Assembly (NCBI GenBank): GCA_013397455.1
Contig: VYZB01000327.1
Span: 266,651-330,650 of the forward strand
Length of the DNA stretch: 64,000 bases
From: Crotophaga sulcirostris
Lineage: Eukaryota; Chordata; Aves; Cuculiformes; Crotophagidae
Direction: 5' to 3'
Shown: piece by piece, positions 26,171 to 37,444 of the stretch
How positions within the stretch are numbered: position 1 is the stretch's first letter
How the letters are laid out: each line of letters begins with the position of its first letter
Made by a program: the position numbers and the translations under genes
The notes under the pieces: model-generated
Databases searched by the model: none
The model's input: only the letters and a program-made list of their open reading frames with translations
Told to the model about the DNA's origin: nothing

Positions 26171-27780
26171 TGTGGGAGGAAGGGAGGGAGGAAATAAACT
26201 GAATAAACAAGGAATTATGTAAATATCAATCTAAACAGTGCATATAGTTTTAGAGAAAAAAAACATATACTTGCTAACCATTAAAAAACATTTAATTATG
26301 TCTGTATCATTGGTGTAAATGGGAATATCTGCATGTGGAATAGTTCAACTGAGCCATGTATACAAAGATCTTTCGAGGATGCAAATAATGAAGACGAATC
26401 AAGAGAGGAAGGTAACTATGTTGAGTTCAAGTATGTTATTAAACACAAAATAATGATGATGAAATTGATTTCTATAATGACAGATAGAATACAGCTAAAT
26501 TTGGATTCAAGGTTCTATGGCTCATCATCATCAACAAGCACTGAGAAGAACAGTGATAGACTTGACACATGATAAGGGAGCAGTGATTAAAAAAATATGT
26601 TAATTCAGGTCAAAGGCCTTTAATATTACAGGTAATTCAATATGCTATAGACAGTCTTCAGAGAAATAATCTTGCAAAACTAGGTGAGATGTCTGAGTGA
26701 AAATTATATTTTAAGCAATTATATTGATCACTTTTTCCAGAGGTTGAGATAGCTGTATGATCAGTAAACAAAGAAGCTGGTGAACTTTTCATGCCTTACA
26801 TTGCCAAGTTCTTGGTTGACTGAGTTCTGTCAAGAGCCTAAGGAGAAAGAAAAGTTTGTTACACACACGGCAAGATGAAAGCACTTCCAAGTGACTTGCA
26901 AGCTTATGTATTCAAAGTGAGGTTTGGTGAGTAGACACAATAAAGGAAAGAAATACATGCCAGAAGACCTCAGTACTCTAGCCTAATAGTGTTTCTGGTT
27001 ACATCATAAAAACAAATTTGGAAAAGCAAGAAAAATATTATAAAAATGAATTTCTTAAAGATGGGACTGCAAACCAGAAAGCTAATTAGCTGCATATATT
27101 AAAGAGCTTTTATAGTGACCAGTGGAATTTGTATCATCTTGTTCATGATAGTAATAGTCTGTGTGCTTGACTCTAAGAGTAGATTAACTGTTACATTTGG
27201 ATGCCAGAATATTAAAAAAAGGGAAGTCTTATAAGTAAAAAGATATCTGCTTGGAATACAGGAGCAAGAGGGATGAAAAAGGTGTGAGGTGAAACCTGTA
27301 GACCTTTTTTCAACTATTCCAGTTGTCTCCTCAGATCTGCTTACCATATTATTTGCAAATGAAAATTTTAAATTTATGTGTTGGATAAATATATATGACA
27401 TGCATCAGAGGTCATGCTTACCTCTTACGTTTCAACAAACTCTGACCAGCAACAACAGAAACCATGTAGTACCAAATATCCCACTAGTCATTTCGTTGCC
27501 AAAGTCAATACCTAATGCTAAATGCTAAATTTGGAATGCGAATGCTAAATTTGAAGGAGGAGGAACCCTAAGACAAAATGAGCCAATAAATGTTTATTTA
27601 AACTAATTTTCCTCTTATTTTTATGCCTGGTCCTGAAATTTTCTTCAGTTTTGCTTGGTAATGTTAATTTAATTACAAAGCATTAAAATAGTGCTAAAAA
27701 TGCCCTGAAACAAGATATCCCCGCCGCAGTTTGTACATCTTCATTCATAATTACTGAGTCATGTTGTCATTTTACACTGA
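26171..27780. other. AT-rich unique DNA with a small tandem duplication
   Basis: No gene or repeat family recognised. At about 27514-27556 the words AATGCTAAATGCTAAATTTG and AATGCTAAATTTG occur close together as a small local duplication, close to the assembly gap. Two ORFs of 80-100 codons (27099-27401 minus, 27289-27528 plus) overlap on opposite strands and look like chance. Confidence 0.55.
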
Positions 27781-27865
27781 NNNNNNNNNNNNNNNNNNNN
27801 NNNNNNNNNNNNNNNNNNNNNNNNNNNNNNNNNNNNNNNNNNNNNNNNNNNNNNNNNNNNNNNNN
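27781..27865. other. Assembly gap, 85 N
   Basis: A run of 85 N. The left flank carries the CG-bearing words CCCCGCCGCAG about 60 bases before the gap, and the right flank starts CCCGAG. Both are unusual in this AT-rich region, so the missing sequence may be GC-rich. Its true length is unknown from the sequence. Confidence 0.99.
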
Positions 27866-28734
27866 CCCGAGTATATCTTTGTCTTGCTGGGTCTGTGGAA
27901 AATCTATATTAGTGAATTAAGTACAACTGTGCTCATTTTTTTTTCCTGTAAGAGCAAAAAGTATTTCACAGCTCACTGTCATATAGCTGAAGTCTCTCCA
28001 TAACAAAAAGGCTATATCCAACAGACTGTTCTGGATTGTCCCTGGTCCACATTAGCCTCCTAAAAGGGCAGCACTTTTTTGGTCAGGCTTCAGACCAAAT
28101 TCATGCTAGTTGGTCTATTACATGTTAGGAATAATGCTTATGAATTATATAGATGTTCATACATTTCCTTTATGTAGTAGCCTTCATTTTCTTTTGTTTA
28201 TTACTAAAGATATAGATGGAGAGATCTGCCAACTAAACTAAAGCCACAAGCAGTACTGGATACAGAGAGACAGTTACATTTAAAATACCTGACTAAGTTC
28301 TAGTCACCTAGACATTCAGAACAGTTATATAGGAAAATATATATACCATCAGCTTTCCAACTAGCATGCCTGTGTTTATTTTTCTGAGAAAACAGAATGT
28401 GAGCTTAGCAGAAGCTGCTTGTATAGGCCACACTCTGACATGGAGGTAAGATGTTGCGAGACACTACATTTGGATTCAACAGACTGGAAGATTTTCAAAT
28501 ACTACAATTCAAACATAATCTTACTAAGCACATCCTCGTGTCTTAACTACAAAATACTTCCTACCTCTGAAGTCAAGAATCATGATTAATAATAATAATA
28601 CTGTTAATAATACTAATATTCCCTGCTTCTTTGAACAGATTACCTGTTTGCAACATTATGATATTTTTGAAACAGACAAATCACTAGCTTAAACAACTTT
28701 AGTTTGTAAACATGTCTTTTCATACTTATATTTA
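27866..28734. other. AT-rich unique DNA, no gene seen
   Basis: No gene recognised. A short AATAAT-type simple repeat is present at about 28587-28618. Confidence 0.6.
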
Positions 28735-29850
28735 GATCATAGAATTAGAATTACCTGAGTTGGAAGGGACCCACAAGGATCATGAAGTAAAACTCCTCTC
28801 CCTACATAGGACACTCCCAACATTCACACCATGTGACTGAGGGCATTGTCCAAATGCTTCTTGAATACTAGCAGAATAGGCGCAGTGACTACCTCCCTGG
28901 GGAGCTGTTCCAGTGCTCGACCACTCTCTGAGTGAAGAACCTGTTCCTAATATTCAACTGAAAACTCCCCTGACACATCTTCCTACCATTACCTCGTCCT
29001 ATCGCTGGTCACCAGAGGGATCAGCACCTGTTTCTCCTCCCTTCCTCGTGAGAAAGCAGTAAACAACTATGAGATCCCCTCTCAGTGTCCTCTTCTCCAG
29101 GTTGAACAGACCAAGTGACTTCAGCCACTCCTCATACAACTTCCCCTTTAGATCCTTCACCAGCTTTGTGGCCTCCTCTGGACACTCTCCTTTAGTTTTA
29201 TGTCCTTTATATACTGTGACACCCAAAACTGCATACAGTACTCAAGGTGGGACCTCACCAATGCAGAGGAGAGCAGGACAATCACCTTCCTGCCGTGTTT
29301 GATGCACCCCAGGACACAGTTGACCCTCTTGGCTGCCAGGACACACTGCTGGCTCATGTTTAACTTGCCACTGAGTAGAACCCCCAGATCCTTCTCCACA
29401 GGGCTGCCCTCCAACCTCTCACTCCCCAGTCTGTACGTGTATCCAGGGTTGTTGTGTCCCAGGTGCAGAACCCAGCACTTGCCCTTGTTAAATTTCATGC
29501 AGTTGGAGATTGTCCAGCTCTCCAATCTGTCAAGATCCCTCTTCAGGGCCTCTTTGCCCCTAAGAGTGTCGACAGCTCTCCCCAGTTCTGTGTTATCAGC
29601 AAACTTTTTCAATAAACTTTCAAGTCCTTCATCTAGGTCATTTATGAAGATATTAAAGAGCACTGGTCCCAGGATGGATCCCTTGGGGGGTCCCACTACT
29701 GACTGGATGCCAGCCTGATGTAACCCCATTCACTATGACTTCTTGAGCCCAACCCATTGGCCAATTGTGCACCCATTGTATTATGTGTTTATCCAGCTGC
29801 ATTCTGGACATTTTGTTTATGAGGATACTGTGAGACACAGTATCAAAGAT
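28735..29850 (-). mobile_element. CR1 LINE, 1.1 kb, 5'-truncated, reverse transcriptase remnant
   Basis: The longest continuous CR1 copy here. On the plus strand it starts ATCATAGAATTAGAAT (the 3' tail reversed), continues through the 3' UTR (GAGTTGGAAGGGACCCAC and following) and into ORF2. Its minus-strand ORF 29157-29729 (190 codons) reads GSILGPVLFNIFINDLD, then KFADNTELG, then [14 protein letters not shown] second frame (29653-29901) gives FDTVSHSILINKM and SSGTPQG. These are the palm, active-site and C-terminal parts of CR1 reverse transcriptase. The ORF is broken: a frameshift lies just after the PQG motif (about 29685-29695), and the active-site box reads FADN (29592-29603) where the family has FADD, so a metal-binding Asp is lost. 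The left part of ORF2 continues in a third frame (28999-29226). Inactive. The insertion ends against a TG/TA-rich tract. Confidence 0.95.
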
Positions 29851-29945
29851 ATGTGTGTATGCAGAGAGAGAGACACAGTATATATATAGATATGTATACA
29901 CAAGGATACATATGTTTGTGTGTGTATATACACTTTTTATAGTAC
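29851..29945. repeat. TG/TA/GA-rich microsatellite next to CR1 5' end
   Basis: ATGTGTGTATG, then AGAGAGAGAGAC, then TATATATAGATATG and TTTGTGTGTGTATATA follow directly after the truncated 5' end of the CR1. This is a compound dinucleotide-rich stretch, possibly the pre-insertion target or a repeat that grew afterwards. Confidence 0.8.
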
Positions 29946-31142
29946 AGAGTATTGCATGTTCCTAAATGTAAATCAGCTTGTTCATAAACACTTATATGTA
30001 CTTATATATGCATACATGCAGTTTTTTTCTGTCCTGTTCCTGACTCTTCCTCCTTTCTCTCTTCCCAAGTTGCACGTGAAATTCATTATAGGCCTCCCAA
30101 AGGATATCCACTACTTTCTCTCAGCAAAAACAATTTTGCAGTAGGTTTTGGACACTACCAGGGAGGTTCAGTTTATTTTGAACCTGAAAAATTTTGTCCC
30201 TGATGCAGTATTCTAGTAGCATGACTTAATCCAGCGAAACCTCTCCTGTAAAAACTTGGTGGTAGAAAAAATATTTGCCTTCTCAAGGAATACTGTTTGG
30301 CTACTTTACGCACATGGAACCATACTTGCTTAGTATTAGTAGAAGTCTCATTAATTTCCACAGAGTAATCAACATGTTTGTTGAATATAAACTGCAAAAC
30401 TGGAGGTTTAGGGATCAGAGAAACTGTGAAAGCGATTTCAGTAGAAATAGTTGAAGATGTATTTGAAACAGATTCCCTTTCAAAGATTTCTAAATCTGCC
30501 TGTTTGAAACATAATTTTGATATCTTTCAAATTTTGGATGGATTTCTATCTGACTGTCAGCTTTTTTACTAACAGACTGCTGTTATGTTTCCTGATGATG
30601 CAAATACTGTACTTTGCTTGATATTACATATGACAGTAAACTTCGTCAAAATCTAGCTATTACTTCAATCTCTCTTTCATTTCTATTTCTTATACCTATG
30701 GGCTGAAGTCTCACTTTTCCTATGTCATGCACCTCAGATTTGATTCAAGACAGTCTGACAGACACTACTGAGGAAAGTAAGGAAGAAACATCTCTTTGGG
30801 TGGACGATCTGCAGTATCCAGTACAATTCTGACTCTCCTGGAATATCTCTGACAGCTGTAATACTCCATGTCCTAGAAATCAATCACCTGTGCTAAATTA
30901 TTAGCCATCAGACTTAGACAACTCACTCTTCAAGATTCTCTCTTTTTAAAAGTTTTACAACTTTCAGTATTCTGATGCATTACCTGCATCTCATACATGT
31001 TCATTAAAACTGTTTATGACAGATATCCATCCATATCATGCTGCTTTACCCATCAAGATCCTAGGATTTAAAAGTTATTCATGTGCATGTTGTACGTGCA
31101 CACAAATTTGTCAAATTTTCCAGGACACTGCTTTCTAGAGCC
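29946..31142. other. AT-rich unique DNA, no gene seen
   Basis: Short chance ORFs on both strands (29920-30144, 30173-30397, 30378-30572). No recognisable motif or repeat. Confidence 0.6.

Positions 31143-31184
<42 letters not shown>
31143..31184. repeat. (TTA)n trinucleotide microsatellite, about 14 units
   Basis: An uninterrupted TAT/ATT repeat of about 42 bases. The purity suggests it is likely polymorphic in length. Confidence 0.98.
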
Positions 31185-33365
31185 GGAAGTCTCTAAGTCA
31201 TATCTAAGTAACTATTAACTGAGTGTCTTAATAATATGGGTTAACTAATAGCTACCTAGACTGGACAGCAGTTACCAAGGTCCCTCAAAAGAGCCTGAAG
31301 TTAACACTCACAACATATGCTATCATTGGGATCCCTAAAAATATAGCATAAGAAACAAATAGATGGACTGGGACACCTCAGCCTGTGAAGGTGTGGAGAA
31401 TTGCGATAATGTTTTTTAAAATATATAGCATGGAGAAGCTATGAGTAAGCAATTTTTTATAGTTCCTTCTAATACATGAACTAGCAGGTATCAAATAAAA
31501 CTAGCAGGTTGCATATTCAGAAGGAACAAGAGGGAATATCTCCGCAGGCAGTGCAATGCATTAATGCTGAGTTCTGGAACATCTCTCTTCAATATTTTGT
31601 TTATGCTAAAAGTTTACATGGTTCTACAAAATTGTTTTAAAAGAATTCATGGAAGAAAGTTGCTTTTAGATATTTAAATACAGACACAATTCAATTTGCA
31701 AAGCATGAACAGCATGATTGGTGGTAAAATACTGTTCTGAAATGTATCTGTTTGTACCTGTTCACTCCTTCATGTGGTAACACTTTTGCACATAGGAAAC
31801 TTCTGTTGGATCTGACTTGACTGACCTGTTGTTGGATTTGGCAAGGCTTTTTCTTATGTTCTGGTCTGAATAATACATTTTGGCTGCACAAGACTGGTAT
31901 CAGTGGTCCACTTCAAATTTTGTTTTCCCATCAGTGATAGAAATGCATTATACTAGAGTGTGCTATTTTTTATATAACTTTCATTAACACCTTCTACACA
32001 TTTACAAACTCACGAAAAGTTATTTTTATTTTGTTATTAAATGGTGTGATCATGCAACAGAGTTTATTCAATCATTATTTCTTATTTGTATATTTATTAT
32101 ATTTTCAATTATAGATTCTAAATCATACAAATCCTAGGTTTAACCCTGAAAAAAGTTCCATGATCATGAATTCTTGCATGTTGCTGTTGCATATCAATGG
32201 CTTCATGCATCAATTGCAGCTATATAGTAATTAGATTTGAAAAAAAAAAACAAAGAAAAAAAATATATCCAAACCCAAAGCAACTGAAAAACATAAAGCC
32301 AGAAAATATTTCTTTTACATGAGTATCATAGAAAAAGTTTAAGCCATAGCAAAGTGCACTGAGACACATAAAGTTTATGCTGTGGACCACATAAAGATAA
32401 TACATTACATATTTTAAGCCCATATAGTATCACAGATTTGCCCACTTTGAAAGCTAGAGACTATCAACATGACAGCAAAAAGAGAAATGCTTGGAAGAAC
32501 CCAGATATTTGTTTGATAGTAAGCAACAGTATTTCTGCTAGAAATGACAAGTCATCAAGCAAACTGAATGATTTTCCTATTAAGCAGAACATCATGTGTC
32601 TGAAATGTGGTAAAAGCAAGGAAAACCACTATGTAGGAAAAACATTTCTTCACCTATGTGCTTACGATTTATATCTCCCTACTTTGCTGGCAAAAAAAGA
32701 GGCACAAATGTTAGTGCAAATTTAAGGCCCTCATGAACTCTTGTAATAAATATCCCTTACATTTTCATTGCAGAATCAGGATTACCCCATGAAATGTAAT
32801 AGCTTTTAACAGAATGCTGTCTTTCTTTTACTTTTTCTTGAAATATTGCAGTCTGTATAATTATATTAAAATTAGGTCTAAATAAGTAGAAAATTAAGCA
32901 TATAATGTCAAAATTAGATCTCAAAATAGATATGCTGTTGAAAATTAAATGGCAAGGACACTACTGCATGAAAACTCTGCTTATCTCCTTCTCTTTACTG
33001 CATCACCTAGCCCACAGCATTTCTCATTCACAGAGGCCTCACTTACACAGGTGCTTACAATGTAAGTACATCCATTTGGAAATGCTTCTTTTCCATTTTG
33101 GATCTTGAGAGAAGGAAATGGCTATCTAAGAATTATCACTTTTAAGCAGTGATCTCTCAGATTGGGAGCAAGTAGAATGGGATGATTTTAGGAGTGACAA
33201 TCATTACAGAGCCAAGAAACCTTCACAGCAGTTCATTAGATGCGCAATCTGTGATTTAGGCAAGACTGAAACAACAGTCGTGCTGGCTACATCAGCCATG
33301 CTCAATACAGAATTAAGGACCAAGTTTTATAGCCAAGGAGACAAAAAGTGGATCACACATGCTGC
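31185..33365. other. AT-rich unique DNA, no gene seen
   Basis: No gene or transposon recognised. An A-rich stretch lies at about 32240-32263. The ORF at 32438-32725 (95 codons) contains one CLKCGKSKENH segment that looks slightly like a zinc-ribbon start but has no second Cys pair, so it is taken as chance. Confidence 0.55.
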
Positions 33366-33740
33366 TCTGGGTTGGGTTCCTCTGGGCAGGCTGAGGGGAC
33401 ACCTTATTGCTCTTCACAGCTACCTGAAGGGTGGTTGTAGTGAGGAGGAGCTCTTCTCCCAGATGGCAAGCACTAGGATAAGAGGAAATACTCTAGAGTT
33501 GCAACAAGGGATACTAGATTGGACATTAAGAAAAATTTCTTCACCAAAAGGTTCAGAAAACATTGGAAAAGGTTGCTCAGGGAAGTGACTCACTATCCCT
33601 GGAGATGTTTAAAAGACATGTAGGTGAGGTATTTAGGGACATGGTTTAGTGGTGGACTTGGCAGTGCTAGGTTTACAGTTAGACTTGATGATCATAAAGG
33701 TCTTTTCCAACCTAAACAGTTCTGTGATTCTGTGATTCTT
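33366..33740 (+). mobile_element. CR1 LINE 3' end, plus strand
   Basis: Begins within the ORF2 C-terminal coding region (GGCTGAGGGGACACCTTATT, about 33389-33408), runs through AAAAATTTCTTCACC and GGTTGCTCAGGGAAGTG, then the 3' UTR. The 3' UTR holds TTTAGTGGTGGACTTGGCAG and GACTTGATGATC-TAAAGGTC, and the copy ends in the direct repeat TCTGTGATTCTGTGATTC. The overlapping ORF at 33280-33588 is the decayed LINE in a mixed frame, not a host gene. The same 3' UTR type is seen in the copy ending at 37444, so both belong to related subfamilies. Confidence 0.93.
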
Positions 33741-36384
33741 CCATCCACACTGTTTTGCCCAGGATTTTCTCTGAGTCTTTTGATAATAAGATACAATAGG
33801 TGAGGTTTTTTCAGTTGACATGGTGGATAATAACATGAAGACAGTGACATTTTTACAGCATGAAACAGCGGGTATACATTGCCCACTTTTGGCTATACTT
33901 GGATTGTGAAAGGATTCAGAGACTTCTGGGAGTGTATTGAAGGATTTTGCAAGCTGGCAGCAACCATATTGTCTACTAGTCACTAAAATCCTGCTTTATT
34001 AAATTAAGGTGCCATCAACAAGAAAATTAAGTGCTAGTGAGCAGGAACTGTACTTTCCTACCTTTAATTTCCAAGTACTCATACCTGTTCCCATACTGAC
34101 CACAGAGTAGTATGGTGGCCTGTCTTCAGTCATTTTGAATGGTTCTTTTGTCTTCACCGTAGACTTTAGTGCCCACCAGTTCTCCAGTGTAGACTTCTGA
34201 TGTTATTCAATTCTTTAACAGTTCTTATTGCTGAGCAGTTTTACTAGCTGAACTACATGAAAGCAAAGTGATTAAGGATCATTTGTAATCTAGATTTTTT
34301 TATTTGAATTGTTTTGGATAAAAGTAAATTACTAATGAAAACATTGGCAAAAAGTATGAGAATTATTAAAAAAAATTTCTACCTTATTACTTAAATAAAC
34401 TGAAATCTCTTCATTGTAGGAATCACCTCTGGATATACATGTATTTAAAGCCTGTTGCATGAGAATGTATTTTGTCCTCAGTCTTTCCAGGGGAATTTTA
34501 TATGATATATCAAAATTACTACAAAATCATAGAAATGAAAACTGGAAAATCACTTACTCCTCTCCTAACCAGTTCTATACCAGTGTAACTAACTATGTTT
34601 TTACCTGTCCCTGGAAATATCCAGATAAGACAATGTTTATAAAAGCACATTTAAATAGTGGCATGGAACCATGTCTACATATTTACAATTATAAGTGGGC
34701 ATAATCTTATGCAATGTAGGTTTAAAAAAAAAAAAGAAGCAGAAAGGATCCTAGCACTAGATCAACAACACTTTTTTTATCTTGTGTATTTATTATATAA
34801 TCATTTTTCTGCTTCTAAGAAACTGAGTGTTAATGGTCCAAACAACTTGGAGTGAGTAGTTTCACATATAATAGAGTTAATGTCTTATAAGTATTATTAG
34901 AGTCTTACCTAATCTGTGAGTTTTATTTGTAATCAATTTTGAAAATGATAGTACTGAAATGAAAGATGACAAAAGGATTTTAGAATTTTTTACAAGTTAC
35001 AATTTGGAAGAAAAATAGAGAGGCTTTAATGACCTATGTCTTCAGACTATAAACTTACCCTGAGAGTTATATAAAATATTGATATTTATCTTTCTTTTTC
35101 CTAGAAGCCACAATATATTTAGGTATCCGTTCATTTGGCTTTAGAAAACAGGTGTACCATTGCTTCTCAGCTTGGGGTTTTTTTTTTGTCATCTCTAAAT
35201 AGAAGAAAAGACTTTCTTTTTGCTTGTTTGTGAGACAAGTCAGAAAAAAATATTTCACTAGCTTTCTCAAACAGAACCTTTGTTCTTTTGTGACAGCTTT
35301 TGAAATCTTATCTTGACTGAGCCACACTACGTATTTCACACATAGGAACACACATAGATGAGAACACATGAGAACTGGATCTTACTTATTTATTTCAGGT
35401 CCTGTTTAATGACATTTATTTCCATCTGCTCATCGATAGTATAATATGGGGGGGAAATCCCACTTGGATTTATGAGAAAAAAAAAACAAAACAAAAAAAA
35501 CCAAAAGCCAAAAACAGCTAAAAGAAATATATCTGAGTGAACTAAGCTGGGTGAATGCTTAGATCTTTGGCTGAGCTCAAGGTTATACTTGTTCTAAGGA
35601 ATGTATTCGAGGCTGAAAGGCATCCTTCTGCTGTCTTTGATTCATCTTTGTTCTTACGTTTGTGGGTGTGTAAGTTACCTTTGAGCTCTCCTAACCATTG
35701 CAATAATTAATATTAAAGCACAGGAAAAAAATAAAGTTAGAAGTCCATAAAACTGCTGTGAAAGTCATCTTTCTTCTTCTGTACAGGTGTCAGATCTGAG
35801 ACAGTAATTTTTATGGCATATCTATCATTTCCACCTCTTTGTATGATGATATTTGCATTAATTACTTGCTCATGGGGTTAAGTTATAGCAACTTTTGTAC
35901 TACTACTATTAACTATAAATGAGGTGTTAAACTGTTTTCAACCTTATTCTTCTGATGACATCAGAGATCTGAGAGAAAATGCATTGACCTGACAAAATAA
36001 GTTACCAAACTCCTCAAGGAAAAAAAAATTACAATCCTAAAGATAGTTCATAAAAAACATACTTNTCATAAAAAACATACTTCTACTGTTACATATGGAA
36101 AGATAAAGAAGGAATATTCTTGGGCTTATCAGTTGTCACACTGATGGAAACTATGAAGATGGTTTTGGGGGTTTCTTTTGTGGATTTTTTTCCCCCCACT
36201 CGGAAAAAAATATTAAAATTTTGCTGAAGGCTAGGATATTATTCCTTGTGAGTACTCATTTTTCCCTATAGTATCCAAAGTTTATTTGACAACTTATTAT
36301 GTATCAGTGAAAGCTATAAAAAATAAATGTTATACTTAAAAAGCAATCACTGATGACATAGTAGTTTAGTCTCTTATGATCCTC
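33741..36384. other. AT-rich unique DNA, no gene seen
   Basis: No gene recognised. A-rich stretches lie at about 34722-34735 and 35478-35514. A duplicated 17-mer around an N at 36065 is listed separately. Confidence 0.6.
36048..36082. repeat. Perfect 17-bp direct repeat around a single N
   Basis: The word TCATAAAAAACATACTT occurs at 36048-36064 and again at 36066-36082, separated only by N at 36065. Two identical contig ends joined without overlap collapse would give exactly this, so it is probably an assembly artefact and not a biological tandem repeat. Confidence 0.9.
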
Positions 36385-37444
36385 AGATATCACAGTGGGA
36401 GTCTGTTATAGACTGCTCAACCAAGATGAAGACACAGACGAAATATTCCGTAAGCAGCTGAGAGAAGTCTCACAATCACTAGCCCTTGTTCTCATGGAGG
36501 ACTTCAACTTACCAGATGTCTGCAGGAAACCAATACAGTAAAGAAGAAACAGTCTAGGATAGTGTGTGGAAGATAACTTCCTGATACAGAACAGTTGATG
36601 TGTGAGCAAACTAGGGCAGGTGCCCCACTGGGTCTGTTTTTTGTTAACAGCAAAAGACTTGTGGGTGATGTGATGGTCTGAGACCGTCTTGAGCATAGCA
36701 GTCACGAAATGTTATAGTTTTCAATTCTTGGAGAAGTAAGGAGGGAGGTGAGCATAACAGCTATCTTGAATTTCCAGAGGGCAAACTTTGACTTGTTTAG
36801 GACATTGGTTGATAGAATCCTTTGGGAGGCAATCTTGAAGGGCTTAGTCCAGGAAGTCTGGACATTCTTAAAAAAGGACATCTTAAAGGTGTAGGAGCAA
36901 ACCATACCCATGTGCCAAAAGATGAGCCAACAGGGAAGAAGACCAGCTTGGCTGAACAGAGAGGTATGACTGGAAGTCATGAAAAAAAAAGTTTATCAGC
37001 TTTAGAAGAAGTGGCAGGCAAATCAGGAGGAGTGCAAGATGTTGTACAGTTATGCAGGGAGAAAACTGGAAGGACCAAAAGGAGAAAAGGAGGCTGAGGG
37101 GAGACCTTATGACTCTCTACAGCTACCTGAAAGGAGGCTGTAGATACATAGGTGTCGGTTTATTCTTCCAAGCAACCTGTGATAGGACAGGAGGCAACAA
37201 CCTCAAGTTACATTAGGTTTACTGTAGATTGGATATCATGAAAATTTCTTCACAGAAAGGGTTGTCAAGCATTGGGAAAGGCTGCCCAGGGAAGTGGTTT
37301 GAGTCACCATCCCCCAAGGCATTTAAAAGATGTGGTGCTTAGGGACAACGTTTAGTGGTGGCCATGACAATGCTAGTTTAACAGTCAGACTTGACAATCT
37401 AAAAGGCTTTTTTCTAACCTTAATGATTCTATCATTCTATGATT
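36385..37444 (+). mobile_element. Internally deleted CR1 LINE: endonuclease part fused to 3' end
   Basis: The left part begins at GTGGGAGTCTGTTATAGACT (36395) and encodes the apurinic-type endonuclease C-terminus. ALVLMEDFNLPDV at about 36482-36520 matches the conserved GDFNLPD block, with the Gly changed to Glu. The linker before the reverse transcriptase follows, with PAWLNRE at about 36940-36960. At about 37076-37088 the sequence jumps straight to the ORF2 C-terminus (GGAGAAAAGGAGGCTGAGGG), then the 3' UTR and a tail ATTCTATCATTCTATGAT. The entire reverse transcriptase core, normally well over a kilobase, is missing. Stops also interrupt the remaining frames. The ORFs at 36406-36705, 36702-36980 and 36822-37097 are shadow translations of this element. 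Confidence 0.93.

Noticed and set aside
29200..29718. 172-codon plus-strand ORF
   Set aside because: It is antisense to the CR1 reverse transcriptase ORF on the minus strand, whose translation is the recognisable one.
32438..32725. Possible zinc-finger ORF (CLKCGKSKENH)
   Set aside because: Only one Cys pair is present and no second metal-binding pair or linker follows at the expected spacing.
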